From: an uncultured Clostridia bacterium
GTDB lineage: Bacteria; Bacillota; Clostridia; Oscillospirales; Acutalibacteraceae
Direction of reading: 5' to 3'
NCBI GenBank assembly: GCA_947623175.1
Contig: CANQGK010000021.1
Location: forward strand, 1-42,951
Length of the DNA: 42,951 nucleotides
Numbering within the stretch: position 1 is the stretch's first letter; every line of letters starts with the position of its first letter. The notes below the pieces were generated by a model. The model searched no databases. It had not been told where the DNA came from and saw only the letters and a program-made list of their open reading frames with translations. Both the position numbers and the translations under genes were made by a program. Below are positions 32,796 through 41,602 of the stretch, in pieces.

Positions 32796-33425
32796 TTATG
32801 AAATTTCATACGGTAAAAGCTTATTTTCGATTGTCTCTGCCGTAACGCGCGCCGAAAAGCTTTCGTTTAAATCGGACAAAAAGGCGTCTTTCACTTCATC
32901 CTTTAAAACGTATTTTACGCAAACCTTATCGGTAAAATCGGTAGAAATCACCCTGCCGTCAAGATTTTCTATCAAAGTCTTGAGTCTTTGATGGTCGGTA
33001 TAATCGCATACCGTCTCAAAAACCGTACAGCTTACCATTACGGCTTTTTGCGCTTTTGAAAGCGCGTCCTTTGCGGCGCTCGAATAGGCGCGCACGAGCC
33101 CGCCCGTGCCGAGCAAAACTCCGCCGAAATACCTTGTGACGACTATTACCGCGTCGTTTATTTCGTTGCCGGTTATAACGTCCAATATAGGCTTGCCCGC
33201 CGTACCGTGAGGCTCGCCGTCATCCGAAAAGCGGCTGTATTTTCCGCCGTCCACCGAATAGGCGAAGCAATTATGCCTGGCATCCCAATATTTTGAGCGT
33301 ATTTTTTCGATAAATTGCAAAGCCTCGTCCTCGGTTTCCGCTCTGCAAAGCGAAGCGATGAATTTTGAGCGCTTTTCCTCGTATTCGCCGAACGACTCGC
33401 CTAAAACCGTTAAATATTTTCCCAT
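32796..33425 (-). CDS. YigZ/IMPACT family protein
   Basis: A 209-residue protein of the UPF0029/IMPACT family. Signature blocks are KRSKFIASLCRAETEDEA, ARHNCFAYSVDGGKYSRFSDD (read in part), and SDDGEPHGTAGKPILD. The C-terminal domain has an EF-G-like fold (DUF1949). Members are thought to influence translation; in eukaryotes IMPACT inhibits Gcn2. The start is the ATG at 33425, preceded by GGAG; an upstream in-frame start at 33452 lies in the rpmE terminator. It probably has its own promoter or depends on read-through. Confidence 0.92.
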   Translation of the reverse strand: MGKYLTVLGESFGEYEEKRSKFIASLCRAETEDEALQFIEKIRSKYWDARHNCFAYSVDGGKYSRFSDDGEPHGTAGKPILDVITGNEINDAVIVVTRYFGGVLLGTGGLVRAYSSAAKDALSKAQKAVMVSCTVFETVCDYTDHQRLKTLIENLDGRVISTDFTDKVCVKYVLKDEVKDAFLSDLNESFSARVTAETIENKLLPYEIS

Positions 33426-33437
33426 AATTACTCCGAT

Positions 33438-33470
33438 AAAAAATCGCAGCAACCGTTTTCGGCTGCTGCG
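33438..33470 (-). terminator. intrinsic terminator of rpmE
   Basis: CGCAGCA (33464-33470 on the minus strand) pairs with TGCTGCG (33445-33451), with an inner CC/GG pair, followed by ATTTTTT. It sits immediately before the yigZ ribosome binding site. Confidence 0.85.
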
Positions 33471-33479
33471 GATAAAAGG

Positions 33480-33683
33480 TTAATCTTCAATATTGAAACG
33501 CTTTTTGAATCTGTCAACGCGTCCGCCGGTGTCAACCAACTTTTGCTTACCTGTAAAAAACGGATGACACTTAGAGCAAATATCCAAACGGATATCCTTT
33601 TTGGTTGAGCATGTCTCGAATTCCGCGCCGCAAGCACATTTAACGGTTACCTTTTCATACTGCGGATGAATACCTTCTTTCAT
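33480..33683 (-). CDS. rpmE: 50S ribosomal protein L31 (zinc type)
   Basis: A 67-residue ribosomal protein. The zinc ligands are C16, C18, C36 and C39 (VKCACGAEF ... [12 protein letters not shown]), so this is the zinc-containing C+ form rather than the zinc-free paralogue made under zinc limitation. The C-terminus [14 protein letters not shown] is typical. I start at the ATG at 33683, where GAGGGGTG lies upstream; the in-frame extension to 33713 is not part of the family. It has a strong terminator of its own. Confidence 0.96.
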   Translation of the reverse strand: MKEGIHPQYEKVTVKCACGAEFETCSTKKDIRLDICSKCHPFFTGKQKLVDTGGRVDRFKKRFNIED

Positions 33684-33780
33684 TATTGTCACCCCTCTCT
33701 TAATCGATAACAAAAAAATAATATCACATTATGCGGAAAAAAGCAAGCTTTTTTTGAAAAAATATTTTTATTCTTGCATT

Positions 33781-34401
33781 TTACTCCTTAAAAAGCGATT
33801 TTTTAAGCTTTTCGTATATCTCCACCGCTTTAAATTTTAAGACATATTTGCTTTTGTTTGTCGCCGTCTTTGCCGCTTCGTCGCTTACGCTGTCGTTAAG
33901 CTTTGCATCCGTCGCGCAAGGCAGGCAAATTTCGGGGAAAATGACGCACCACCAATTTTTTCCCTTGCCCTCTCCCACCGTAATCACAAGCGATTTATAG
34001 GTTCCGGCGGGCAGGGTGAAATCCTCGTATTCGCGGGTTTCGAAATAGCTGTCGACTACCTTTGCTTTTGCGGTATAACCGAAATTATTGTCGGCTATGA
34101 CCTTATTCGCGACCTCCTCGATTTTGCCGAGCGAGGCTTTTGCCGCGATAACGGCGGAATCGATATCGTCGGCTTCGGCGAATATTTCGCGGCTTTGCTC
34201 CAATAAGCCGTCGCGTATTTTCAGCTTAAGCGCCTGGTCGGTCGGGGAATCCGAATTTGCGATAATATGTAACCGCAAAACGTTTGCCCGCAAATCGTCG
34301 CAAGCGGCGTTAAAATGCGAAAGCGACAAAAACACCGCGCAAAGCAAGCCGCATAACAGGCTGTAATTAAATAACTTTTGTGATAAAATCGGTTTTTTCA
34401 T
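33781..34401 (-). CDS. spoIIR: Stage II sporulation protein R
   Basis: A 206-residue exported signalling protein. The N-terminal hydrophobic segment (14-30) exports it from the forespore. The hallmark is VLRLHIIANSDSPTDQALK (residues 41-59), with WWCVIFPEICLP further on. In the known pathway SpoIIR, made under SigF, activates the protease SpoIIGA, which processes pro-SigE in the mother cell. This links it functionally to the sigF operon at 176-1594. An AAGGAGG sequence precedes the ATG. It appears to be a single-gene unit. Confidence 0.95.
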   Translation of the reverse strand: MKKPILSQKLFNYSLLCGLLCAVFLSLSHFNAACDDLRANVLRLHIIANSDSPTDQALKLKIRDGLLEQSREIFAEADDIDSAVIAAKASLGKIEEVANKVIADNNFGYTAKAKVVDSYFETREYEDFTLPAGTYKSLVITVGEGKGKNWWCVIFPEICLPCATDAKLNDSVSDEAAKTATNKSKYVLKFKAVEIYEKLKKSLFKE

Positions 34402-34459
34402 GTTTTTCCTCCTTACGGCAATGCCGCCGCAAGGAGAATATTGACCTTAATTCCCGATT

Positions 34460-36175
34460 TTAATCAATTTTCAAAGCGAAATTACAAGGCTTCGCAAGAT
34501 AACATTCCGTATTTTCGCTTTTTAACTTTTTATACGCCGTTAAAGCGGCTTTTTTATCGGCAAACAGCCCGAACCACACGGGTCCGCTCCCCGAAAGAGA
34601 TACAAAGTCCGCCCCTAACTCCGAAAGCTTTTCTTTCAATGCGTCGTTTTCCCAAACGCAGGCGAAGGAATTTCCCGCAAGCGCGGATAATTTACCTATA
34701 TCGTTATTTTCTATCGCGTTTATTAAAGCGTCGGTATCGAGCTTTATAGACTCTTTACCGTCGGTAAGGCGGTACATTTCGGCGGTCGAGGGCTTTGTGC
34801 CGTTTTTCGCCAGCAAGAGAAAGCCCGTATTAAAGCTTTTAAGCGGAGTCAATATTTCGCCCACACCCCTCGCTCTTGCGGTGCCGCCCTTTATAAAGAA
34901 GGGCACGTCCGCTCCGAGGGTAAGCGCTAAGCCTTCGAGTTCTTCGCCGCTCAAATCGGTGTTGTAAAGTTTGTCAAGCGCCGCAAGCACCGCGGCGGCG
35001 TCCGCACTGCCTCCGCCGAGCCCCGCGGCAGTGGGAATACGCTTTATGATCTTTATTTTGGCGCCGCCGCTTATGCCGGTTTTTTCAAAAAACAGCCGCG
35101 CCGCCTTATAAGCGATATTATCCTTTTCGGGAATATCCGCGTTTTTACAGTCAAGCGTCAGCTTTTCGGCGGGCTTTACGATCACCGTATCGCCGAGGGT
35201 TACCGACTGCATAACGGTATCTATATCATGGTATCCGTCCGCTCTTTTGCCCTCTATTTTCAGGTAAAGATTTATTTTTGCATATGCGGTAACCGTAACC
35301 CGCTTTAAATTAAGTATCACCACCGACGACAGCACAAGCAATATACCAACGACTCCGAAAACGGTTAAGGTCTCTCTGTAGACAAAGCAGCCGATAAGCG
35401 TAGCCACCACCGGCTCTACCGTTGCAATAATAGGCGCAACCGAAGGATCTACGCCGCTTAAGCCCTTGGTATAAAGAATATACGGTAAAACCGTATTGAA
35501 AACCGCCATGGCAAAAACCACCGCAAAGGCTTTCGGCGAAGAAACGACGGCAACAACGGTTTTTGGAATATTTATAAACGGCAAGGTACAAATCGAAGCG
35601 CATAAAAATATGTAAAAGGTAATTGTGAGGGTTTTATATCCGCGCCTTAAAAGCAGTTCGCCGAATACGGTATAAAGCGCGTAGCCGAAGCCGGTAAGCA
35701 GACCGAAGAAAACGGCTTTGCTTCCGATTTTTTGCGAAGAATTAAAAAGCCCCGTCACAAAACAACAGCCGATAAAGGCGGTCAGGCATGCTATGCTCTT
35801 GTTTGCGGTAAGGCGCTCTCCGAACAAAAAGAAGGAAATTATAACCACAAAAAAGGGCGCGGTATAAAGCAATACCGCCGCCGCGGAAAGGGATGTGAGC
35901 GACATGGTTTTATAGTAGGAAAAATTAAACATAACTATGCTGAAAAGCCCCGCGCATATAAAGATCCAAAGATCGCGCGGCTTTATTTTAAAAAGCGATT
36001 TATCCTTAAAAAGAATTAAAACGCCGAAAATCAGCGTAGATATCACCGCCCGCCAAAAGACGAGCTGCATTTCTTTTACCGTGCCCTCGAGGGTTCGCAC
36101 AAAAATACCCGCCGTTCCCCAAAGAACCGCCGCGGCTAAAACGTAAATAAAATGCAAATTTATTTTTTTTGACAT
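34460..36175 (-). CDS. ispE: Fusion of a DMT (EamA) permease and IspE kinase
   Basis: A single 571-codon reading frame. Residues 8-143 and 153-288 are the two EamA halves of a ten-helix drug/metabolite transporter (ending GILLVLSSVVILNLKR). Residues 293-571 are a complete 4-diphosphocytidyl-2-C-methyl-D-erythritol kinase: the start VTVTAYAKINLYLKI, the GHMP ATP loop PTAAGLGGGSADAAA at 381-395 and the late LSGSGPVWFGLF. IspE phosphorylates the CDP-methylerythritol intermediate of the MEP isoprenoid pathway. Only about four residues join the halves. No internal ATG with a ribosome binding site lies at the junction; GTG codons near residue 285 are the only candidates for a restart. AAAGAGGA precedes the first ATG. 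A single protein is most likely; two separate products remain possible. Confidence 0.88.
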   Translation of the reverse strand: MSKKINLHFIYVLAAAVLWGTAGIFVRTLEGTVKEMQLVFWRAVISTLIFGVLILFKDKSLFKIKPRDLWIFICAGLFSIVMFNFSYYKTMSLTSLSAAAVLLYTAPFFVVIISFFLFGERLTANKSIACLTAFIGCCFVTGLFNSSQKIGSKAVFFGLLTGFGYALYTVFGELLLRRGYKTLTITFYIFLCASICTLPFINIPKTVVAVVSSPKAFAVVFAMAVFNTVLPYILYTKGLSGVDPSVAPIIATVEPVVATLIGCFVYRETLTVFGVVGILLVLSSVVILNLKRVTVTAYAKINLYLKIEGKRADGYHDIDTVMQSVTLGDTVIVKPAEKLTLDCKNADIPEKDNIAYKAARLFFEKTGISGGAKIKIIKRIPTAAGLGGGSADAAAVLAALDKLYNTDLSGEELEGLALTLGADVPFFIKGGTARARGVGEILTPLKSFNTGFLLLAKNGTKPSTAEMYRLTDGKESIKLDTDALINAIENNDIGKLSALAGNSFACVWENDALKEKLSELGADFVSLSGSGPVWFGLFADKKAALTAYKKLKSENTECYLAKPCNFALKID

Positions 36176-36189
36176 AACATATCCTCTTT

Positions 36190-36221
36190 AAAAAATGAGC
36201 AGATAATATATCCACTCATTT
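36190..36221 (-). terminator. terminator after the deacetylase gene
   Basis: AAATGAG (from 36221 on the minus strand) pairs with CTCATTT (to 36193) around a 15-nt loop, followed by T residues. Confidence 0.65.
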
Positions 36222-36262
36222 AAATATTAAATATTTATTTACCGTTAAGTACCGTAAGCTTC

Positions 36263-37303
36263 TCAGTTGTTTACATGGTGATGAAAATTATTTATCTTAC
36301 TGTTTAAGGTTTCAAACCTGAAGCCGTTTTTTGCAAGGCCCTCTATTACCTGAGGCAGTGCCTGTACGGTAGCTGTTTTCGCCTGGGCGTCATGCATAAG
36401 TACGCAGATCGAGGTTTTGCTCTTTGCGCCGCTCAATACGTTGTTTACTATTTGCTTGGCGTTTGCGGGCGGGTACTCGGCGTCGCCCGACGAAACGTTC
36501 CAATCAAAATAGGCGTAGCCCTTTTCGGTAACCTGCTTTGTGAGCTTGGTCATAATTCCTTTGCAATATTTTTCACTCACCGTATTACTGCTTCCGCCCG
36601 GAAACCGTATAATGTCGGGCTCTGTACCGACGACCGATTTTACCTTGGCGGAAATTTTGTTTAAATCGTCAAAATAGGCGTCGATGCTTTTATAAACCTT
36701 CTCGTATTTATGGGTATAGGAGTGCAGTCCTATTGCATGTCCTTCGCTTTTAATATTTTTTAAGTAATTTATATTAGAAGTGTTTATAACGAAAAAGGTG
36801 GCTTTGACGTCGTATTTTTTTAAAATTTTAAGTATTTCGGTCGTTCTCGGACTCGGCCCGTCGTCAAAGGTGAGATAGCAGACCTTTTTGGCGTTGGGCG
36901 AAACTACGGCAGCAGGTTTGGAAGCGGTCGAGACGGTCGTACCCTTGTTATCGGTGTTATCCTTTTTAACAGCGGCTTGGGCTTGCTGCTGTTTCTTTTT
37001 TTTTAAGTTTTCGATTTCCTTTTTAAGGTTATTGTTTTCCTTTTGAAGGCTGTCCTTTTCGGATTTGAGCTTATCCTTTTCCGCCTTGATCTTTTCGTTT
37101 TCCGAACGGCTTTTCTCCAATTCGTCCTCAAGCTGTGCGATACGATCGTTTTGATCCTTGATCGCGCTTTCGCTTTGCGAAGTGCTTTGCTTTCCGTCCG
37201 AAATAAGCTTGTTCTTTTTATGTATGGTAACACCGCAAACCGCCAAAGAACAAATAAGTAATAAAATTACCGCTATAAAAACGATATTAGTCCGCTTTTT
37301 CAT
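36263..37303 (-). CDS. Membrane-anchored polysaccharide deacetylase (NodB domain)
   Basis: A 346-residue exported enzyme. A single N-terminal membrane anchor (8-26) is followed by a lysine/glutamate-rich coiled coil at about 50-105 and a linker, then the NodB domain from 140. The metal motifs are TFDDGP (145-150) and HSYTH (194-198); catalytic and structural motifs are RFPGG (233-237) and LMHD (302-305). Family members remove acetyl groups from peptidoglycan GlcNAc or MurNAc, or from secreted polysaccharide. The coiled coil would hold the enzyme away from the membrane or form dimers. Divergent from the PBP gene, with which it shares a 229-bp promoter region. Confidence 0.92.
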   Translation of the reverse strand: MKKRTNIVFIAVILLLICSLAVCGVTIHKKNKLISDGKQSTSQSESAIKDQNDRIAQLEDELEKSRSENEKIKAEKDKLKSEKDSLQKENNNLKKEIENLKKKKQQQAQAAVKKDNTDNKGTTVSTASKPAAVVSPNAKKVCYLTFDDGPSPRTTEILKILKKYDVKATFFVINTSNINYLKNIKSEGHAIGLHSYTHKYEKVYKSIDAYFDDLNKISAKVKSVVGTEPDIIRFPGGSSNTVSEKYCKGIMTKLTKQVTEKGYAYFDWNVSSGDAEYPPANAKQIVNNVLSGAKSKTSICVLMHDAQAKTATVQALPQVIEGLAKNGFRFETLNSKINNFHHHVNN

Positions 37304-37446
37304 TATTACACCGCCTTAAGAATTTTTACAATATTAAAAAAGCTTACTTCTGTCTTTATAATCCTATTATAGCACTTTAAATTTAAAAAAGCCATTACAA
37401 ATTATTACAAAATCCGTTAAAATTTGCATTAGTTGAAGTCAAAAAG

Positions 37447-37475
37447 TTGATTTTTTGTAACAAGTGTGATAAAAT
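37447..37475 (+). promoter_or_regulatory. promoter of the PBP gene
   Basis: TTGATT (37447-37452) and TAAAAT (37470-37475) are separated by 17 nt. A TGTAAC...GTTACA inverted repeat spans the spacer and -10 element, a possible operator. Confidence 0.6.
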
Positions 37476-37532
37476 AGTTACACATATATGTTTTTTTGAA
37501 AATTATTTTACTTTTTTTCAGAGGTACTACGT

Positions 37533-39932
37533 ATGGATAATGATATAAGCAGTCATTCGGATAATTACGAAAGCCGTGAAGAGACCGAGCTTTTCAGCTA
37601 TGACAATTCGGGCAATCTCGAGAACAATAACGCCTCAAGCTTCGACCTTAACAGCTTTTACGAGCCGAAGCCGGATTTGCAATCGCCCAAGAAAAGAAAA
37701 AAGCGCAAGCATAAAAATGTAAAACAGCGCATAATAAAATTTTTGCTTACCGTTTTTCTTGTGGGGATCATTACGGTAAGTCTTGTTGTGGGCAGCTTTT
37801 TGTTCTACGCCTTTACCATGGTCGACGGCACCATGGAGGAGGATCTTGAAAATTCGCTCAATTACACCACCACGATTTACGTTGACAACGGCAAGGGCGA
37901 ATATTCGGAATACCGCCGCCTGCACGGTGAATTTAACCGTATTTGGATGGATTACGACAAAGTCGCTATCGACAAGGGCGATCCCGATTACAAGGGAATA
38001 CCTCAAATGCTCGCCAACGCTTACGTGGCAATAGAGGATAAGCGCTTTTTTGAGCATGAGGGTATAGATTGGAAGCGTACCATAGGCGCGTTTATAAACG
38101 AATTTGTGCCGATTTATTCCTCGCGTCAGGGCGGCTCCACCATAACCCAGCAGTTGGTAAAAAATCTTACCGACGACCGCAGTCAAAAGGCAAGCCGTAA
38201 AGTAAGGGAAATTATGCGTTCGCGCTATCTGGAGGGTAAATATTCCAAGGATACCATACTCGAATGTTACCTTAATACCATTCCCTTAGGTCATGGCATT
38301 TACGGGGTCGAGGTGGCTTCAAACTACTACTTCGGCAAGAGCGTAAGCGAGCTTAACGTTGCCGAGTGCGCCTGTCTTGCCGCAATCACCAAAAGCCCCA
38401 CCTACTATTCGCCTGACGATAATCCCGACAGCAACAAGGAACGCCGCGAATCGGTGCTTTACGAAATGTACGACCAGGGCTACATTACAAAGGACGAATA
38501 CGACAAGACATTAAATACCGAAATCAAAATCATTGCCGACAAGGAGGTACTGAACGAGGAGGACATAAATTCTTATTTTGTGGACGCTCTCATAACGCAG
38601 GTATCCGAGGACCTTGCCGAGCAATACGGCTATGACCAGGCGCATGCGAATAAGCTGTTCTACACGGGCGGCTATAAAATTTATGCTACCGTTGACACCG
38701 ATATGCAGGCGGCGGCGGAAGAGGTATTCGAAAATTCGGAAAAATACGCAATTCCCGGCAAGGACGGCAAAAAAATGACCGGCGCCATTACCGTTATGGA
38801 TTACCAGGGCAACGTCAAAGCGCTTGTGGGCGGCATAGGCAAAAAAACCGTAAACCGCGGCTTTAACTGCGCTACCGACGCCATTCGTCAGCCCGGCTCC
38901 ACCATGAAGCCGCTCGCTGCTTACGCGCCGGCTATGGAGCAGGATTTAATATCCTACTCGAGCATCGTCAACGATACCAAAACCAACTACGGCGGATGGT
39001 CGCCCAAGAATTGGTACTCGTCTTATTGGGGAAACATCACCGTACAGTACGCGCTGGAGCGTTCTGTCAATACCATTCCGGTTTATCTTGTAAATAAAAT
39101 GACTCCGCAGACCTCTTACGATTTCCTTACCCAAAAGCTTGGCATTACCACCCTCAACGAGGAGGATATAAACCTCTCGCCTTTGGGAATGGGCGGTACA
39201 AACGGCGGTCTTACCACTATTGAATCGGCGGCGGCTTTCGCCGTTTTCGGCAACGGCGGTTACTATTACGAGCCTTCGTTATACACAAAGGTCACCAACC
39301 AGCAGGATAAGGTAATTTTAGAGCACAACACTCAGCCGCAGATGGCTATAAGCGAAGACACCGCGACGGTTATGAACCATTTATTGCAGACGGTTGTTTA
39401 CGGCTCGCACGGTACGGGCGCCGGCGCCGGATCATTCATTCCCAACTTTAAAATATATGCCAAAACCGGTACCTCCAACGATCAAAACGACCTTTGGTTT
39501 GTGGGCGGCACCCCCTACTATATCGCCTCCTGCTGGTGCGGATATGAGGTTATGCAGCCGATAGCGAGCAGATACAGCGGCATCGCGCGGGATATGTGGG
39601 GCAACGTTATGTCCAAGGTGCATAAAGGACTCAAGGCAAAGGAATTTACCGACAGCCCTTACGCCACCGAAAGATATTACTGTAAATCGACCGGGCTTCT
39701 TGCCACAAGCTCCTGCCCAAGCAAGGCGGTAGGCTGGTACCGAAAGAGCAATATACCGGCGACCTGCACCTCCCACACCGGCAAGGCGCTCGACAGTCCG
39801 AGCGAAGAAAAGAAAAAGGCGGAGGAAAGCAAAAAGGATAAGGATACCTCTTCTTCGGGCTCATCCTCGTCCGCCTCATCCTCCTCATCGTCGGCTTCAC
39901 AAGCGACGTCAACACAGTCAAACAACGGTTAA
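37533..39932 (+). CDS. Class A penicillin-binding protein (PBP1A-like)
   Basis: A 799-residue bifunctional enzyme. The cytoplasmic N-terminus is basic (KKRKKRKHKNVK) and followed by a membrane anchor at about 68-93. The glycosyltransferase domain (GT51) begins near 150, with the catalytic glutamate E168 in AIEDKRFFEHEG and the GGSTITQQLVKN motif at 200-211. The transpeptidase domain has the active-site serine in STMKP, the S-x-N motif SVN and KTG in AKTGTSND. The tail is rich in serine and lysine (about 745-799). It polymerises and cross-links peptidoglycan. A plausible sigma-A promoter lies 60 bp upstream. The next gene starts 16 bp later. Confidence 0.95.
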   Translation: MDNDISSHSDNYESREETELFSYDNSGNLENNNASSFDLNSFYEPKPDLQSPKKRKKRKHKNVKQRIIKFLLTVFLVGIITVSLVVGSFLFYAFTMVDGTMEEDLENSLNYTTTIYVDNGKGEYSEYRRLHGEFNRIWMDYDKVAIDKGDPDYKGIPQMLANAYVAIEDKRFFEHEGIDWKRTIGAFINEFVPIYSSRQGGSTITQQLVKNLTDDRSQKASRKVREIMRSRYLEGKYSKDTILECYLNTIPLGHGIYGVEVASNYYFGKSVSELNVAECACLAAITKSPTYYSPDDNPDSNKERRESVLYEMYDQGYITKDEYDKTLNTEIKIIADKEVLNEEDINSYFVDALITQVSEDLAEQYGYDQAHANKLFYTGGYKIYATVDTDMQAAAEEVFENSEKYAIPGKDGKKMTGAITVMDYQGNVKALVGGIGKKTVNRGFNCATDAIRQPGSTMKPLAAYAPAMEQDLISYSSIVNDTKTNYGGWSPKNWYSSYWGNITVQYALERSVNTIPVYLVNKMTPQTSYDFLTQKLGITTLNEEDINLSPLGMGGTNGGLTTIESAAAFAVFGNGGYYYEPSLYTKVTNQQDKVILEHNTQPQMAISEDTATVMNHLLQTVVYGSHGTGAGAGSFIPNFKIYAKTGTSNDQNDLWFVGGTPYYIASCWCGYEVMQPIASRYSGIARDMWGNVMSKVHKGLKAKEFTDSPYATERYYCKSTGLLATSSCPSKAVGWYRKSNIPATCTSHTGKALDSPSEEKKKAEESKKDKDTSSSGSSSSASSSSSSASQATSTQSNNG

Positions 39933-39947
39933 AATTTAAAATATATT

Positions 39948-40844
39948 ATGCTACAGTTTAAAAATATTGAAATAGACGATATTGAAATTTACAAAAAATA
40001 CAGCCGAAAAATTGAGGATTTGTCATGCGAAAACTCTTTTGCCAACCTTATTATATGGCAGAGCGTTTATTGCAATATGATCGTCGAAAAGGACGGACTG
40101 CTTTTTATAAAATCCACCATCGACGGCGAGGACGCTTTCCGTCTGCCTTTAGGCGACGATTTTGAAAAAGGGCTTTTTGAAATTTACAGGTATTGCGGCG
40201 ATAAAAAGCCATGTTTTTGGGCGGAGGAAGGCAACGAATTGGAGCTTTTTAAAGCTTACGCCGGCGAGGACTATTATATGGAGGAAAGCCGCGAATCCTT
40301 CGATTATATATATCTTCGCGAGGACTTAGCCGCCCTCTCGGGCAAAAAATACCACGCAAAGCGCAACCATATAAGCGCTTTTTCGAAAAAATTCGATTGG
40401 CATTACCGCAAAATAACCGACGAAAATATAAACGATATAAAAGAATGCGCAAACGAGTGGTACCGAGAGAACGCCTACCGGGCCGATATATATATGCGGT
40501 GCGAAAAAAAGGGCGTCGAAGCAATGCTTGACAATATGCAAAAGCTCGGGGTAAAAGGCGGCGCTGTATACGTCGGCGAAAAGCCGGTAGCCTTTACCCT
40601 GGGTACGGCAATAAACGAGACCTGCTTTGATATTCATGCGGAAAAGGCGCTCGAAGAATATGCGGAAGCTTACGCGGTCATTAACAACGAGTTTGTAAAA
40701 AACGAGCTTTCGGACTACAAATACATAAACCGTGAGGACGATATGGGCATAGAGGGCTTACGCAAGGCGAAGCTGTCGTATAAGCCTTATATGTTGCTTA
40801 AAAAATACAACTGCATTGCGGTGAAAAACGATGACCGAAAATAA
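39948..40844 (+). CDS. DUF2156 (phosphatidylglycerol lysyltransferase-like) protein
   Basis: A 298-residue soluble protein of the DUF2156 family, related to the catalytic half of MprF and built on the FemABX/GNAT-type fold. Motifs include DLSCENSFANLIIWQ at the start, KKYHAKRNHISAFSKKF and VIYVGEKPVAF-like VGEKPVAFTLG, and a late YINREDDMGIEGLRKAK typical of the group. It lacks the membrane part of MprF, so membrane-lipid transfer cannot be assumed. It lies 16 bp after the PBP gene and overlaps the next gene by 14 bp, suggesting a cell-envelope operon. Confidence 0.85.
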   Translation: MLQFKNIEIDDIEIYKKYSRKIEDLSCENSFANLIIWQSVYCNMIVEKDGLLFIKSTIDGEDAFRLPLGDDFEKGLFEIYRYCGDKKPCFWAEEGNELELFKAYAGEDYYMEESRESFDYIYLREDLAALSGKKYHAKRNHISAFSKKFDWHYRKITDENINDIKECANEWYRENAYRADIYMRCEKKGVEAMLDNMQKLGVKGGAVYVGEKPVAFTLGTAINETCFDIHAEKALEEYAEAYAVINNEFVKNELSDYKYINREDDMGIEGLRKAKLSYKPYMLLKKYNCIAVKNDDRK

Positions 40845-41358
40845 AAGCCTTAGCGAATGCAAAGAAATATACCGCGAAGCCTTCGGCGACGGGGAACCGG
40901 ATTTTAAAAATGCGCTGTTTGACACTTGCTTTACCTACTGTAATTATCTCAAAGACCGAGAAAAGGCGGTATCGATGCTTTTCGCCCTTCCCTGCGAAAT
41001 CGTAAGCGAACAAAAAAAGATTGCCGGAGTATACGTTTACGCCGCCGCAACCCTTAAAGCCTTTCGCAAAAGAGGATATATGTCGGCGCTTTTGGAAAAG
41101 GTTAAAGCCGATACCGACGGTATCGTTTTTTTACGGCCGGCGGACGAAAACCTTATAAAGTTTTACGAAAAGTGCGGATTTAAAAAAGCCGAAGCCGCGC
41201 CGAACATAAAGGATTATCCCTGCGTTTTGCCGAGGGACGGCTATTTAAAGCTTGCGAAGCTCTGCGGCGAGGAAAGCGGCGGAAAATTCTGCGTCTTGTA
41301 CTATGCGAAAGCGGATATAAAAATAGAAAAACTCTCCTTTGCTTACAGTATGGAGTAA
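40831..41358 (+). CDS. GNAT family N-acetyltransferase
   Basis: A 175-residue acetyltransferase. The acetyl-CoA motif is YVYAAATLKAFRKRGYMSALL, followed by FLRPADENLIKFYEKCGFKK. The N-terminus (CKEIYREAFGDGEPDF) is typical of a Clostridia group found next to DUF2156 proteins. It overlaps the DUF2156 gene by 14 bp, so the two are translationally coupled and may share a substrate. The substrate is not predictable from sequence. Confidence 0.85.
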   Translation: MTENKSLSECKEIYREAFGDGEPDFKNALFDTCFTYCNYLKDREKAVSMLFALPCEIVSEQKKIAGVYVYAAATLKAFRKRGYMSALLEKVKADTDGIVFLRPADENLIKFYEKCGFKKAEAAPNIKDYPCVLPRDGYLKLAKLCGEESGGKFCVLYYAKADIKIEKLSFAYSME

Positions 41359-41367
41359 AGGTGCGAG

Positions 41368-41589
41368 GTGATATATTTGAATCAAATAAAACCGGGCAAA
41401 TATCGCCATTTTAAAGGGGGTGAGTACGAGGTGATAGGTATTGCCAAAAATTCCGAAACCTTAGAGGAAACGGTGGTTTACCGTGCGCTTTACGGTGACG
41501 GGGAGCTTTGGGTAAGACCGGCAGCCATGTGGAACGAAACTGTAGAACGCGACGGAAAAGTTTTTAAACGATTTACATTTATAAATTAA
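41368..41589 (+). CDS. DUF1653 domain protein
   Basis: A 73-residue protein matching DUF1653 over its whole length: KPGKYRHFKGGEYEVIGIA, then ETVVYRALYGDGELWVRPA and a C-terminal FTFIN. The domain is widespread in bacteria, probably a small beta-fold, and of unknown function. The start is either the GTG at 41368 (AAAGG upstream) or the TTG at 41377 (GAGGTG upstream); both give the same domain. It is in the operon that starts with the PBP gene. Confidence 0.88.
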   Translation: MIYLNQIKPGKYRHFKGGEYEVIGIAKNSETLEETVVYRALYGDGELWVRPAAMWNETVERDGKVFKRFTFIN

Positions 41590-41602
41590 AAGAGGTATGA
41601 TT

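Noticed and set aside
39841-39931. Serine-rich repeated codons at the end of the PBP gene
   Set aside because: A low-complexity C-terminal tail is common in Firmicutes PBP1A proteins and is not a CRISPR or separate repeat.
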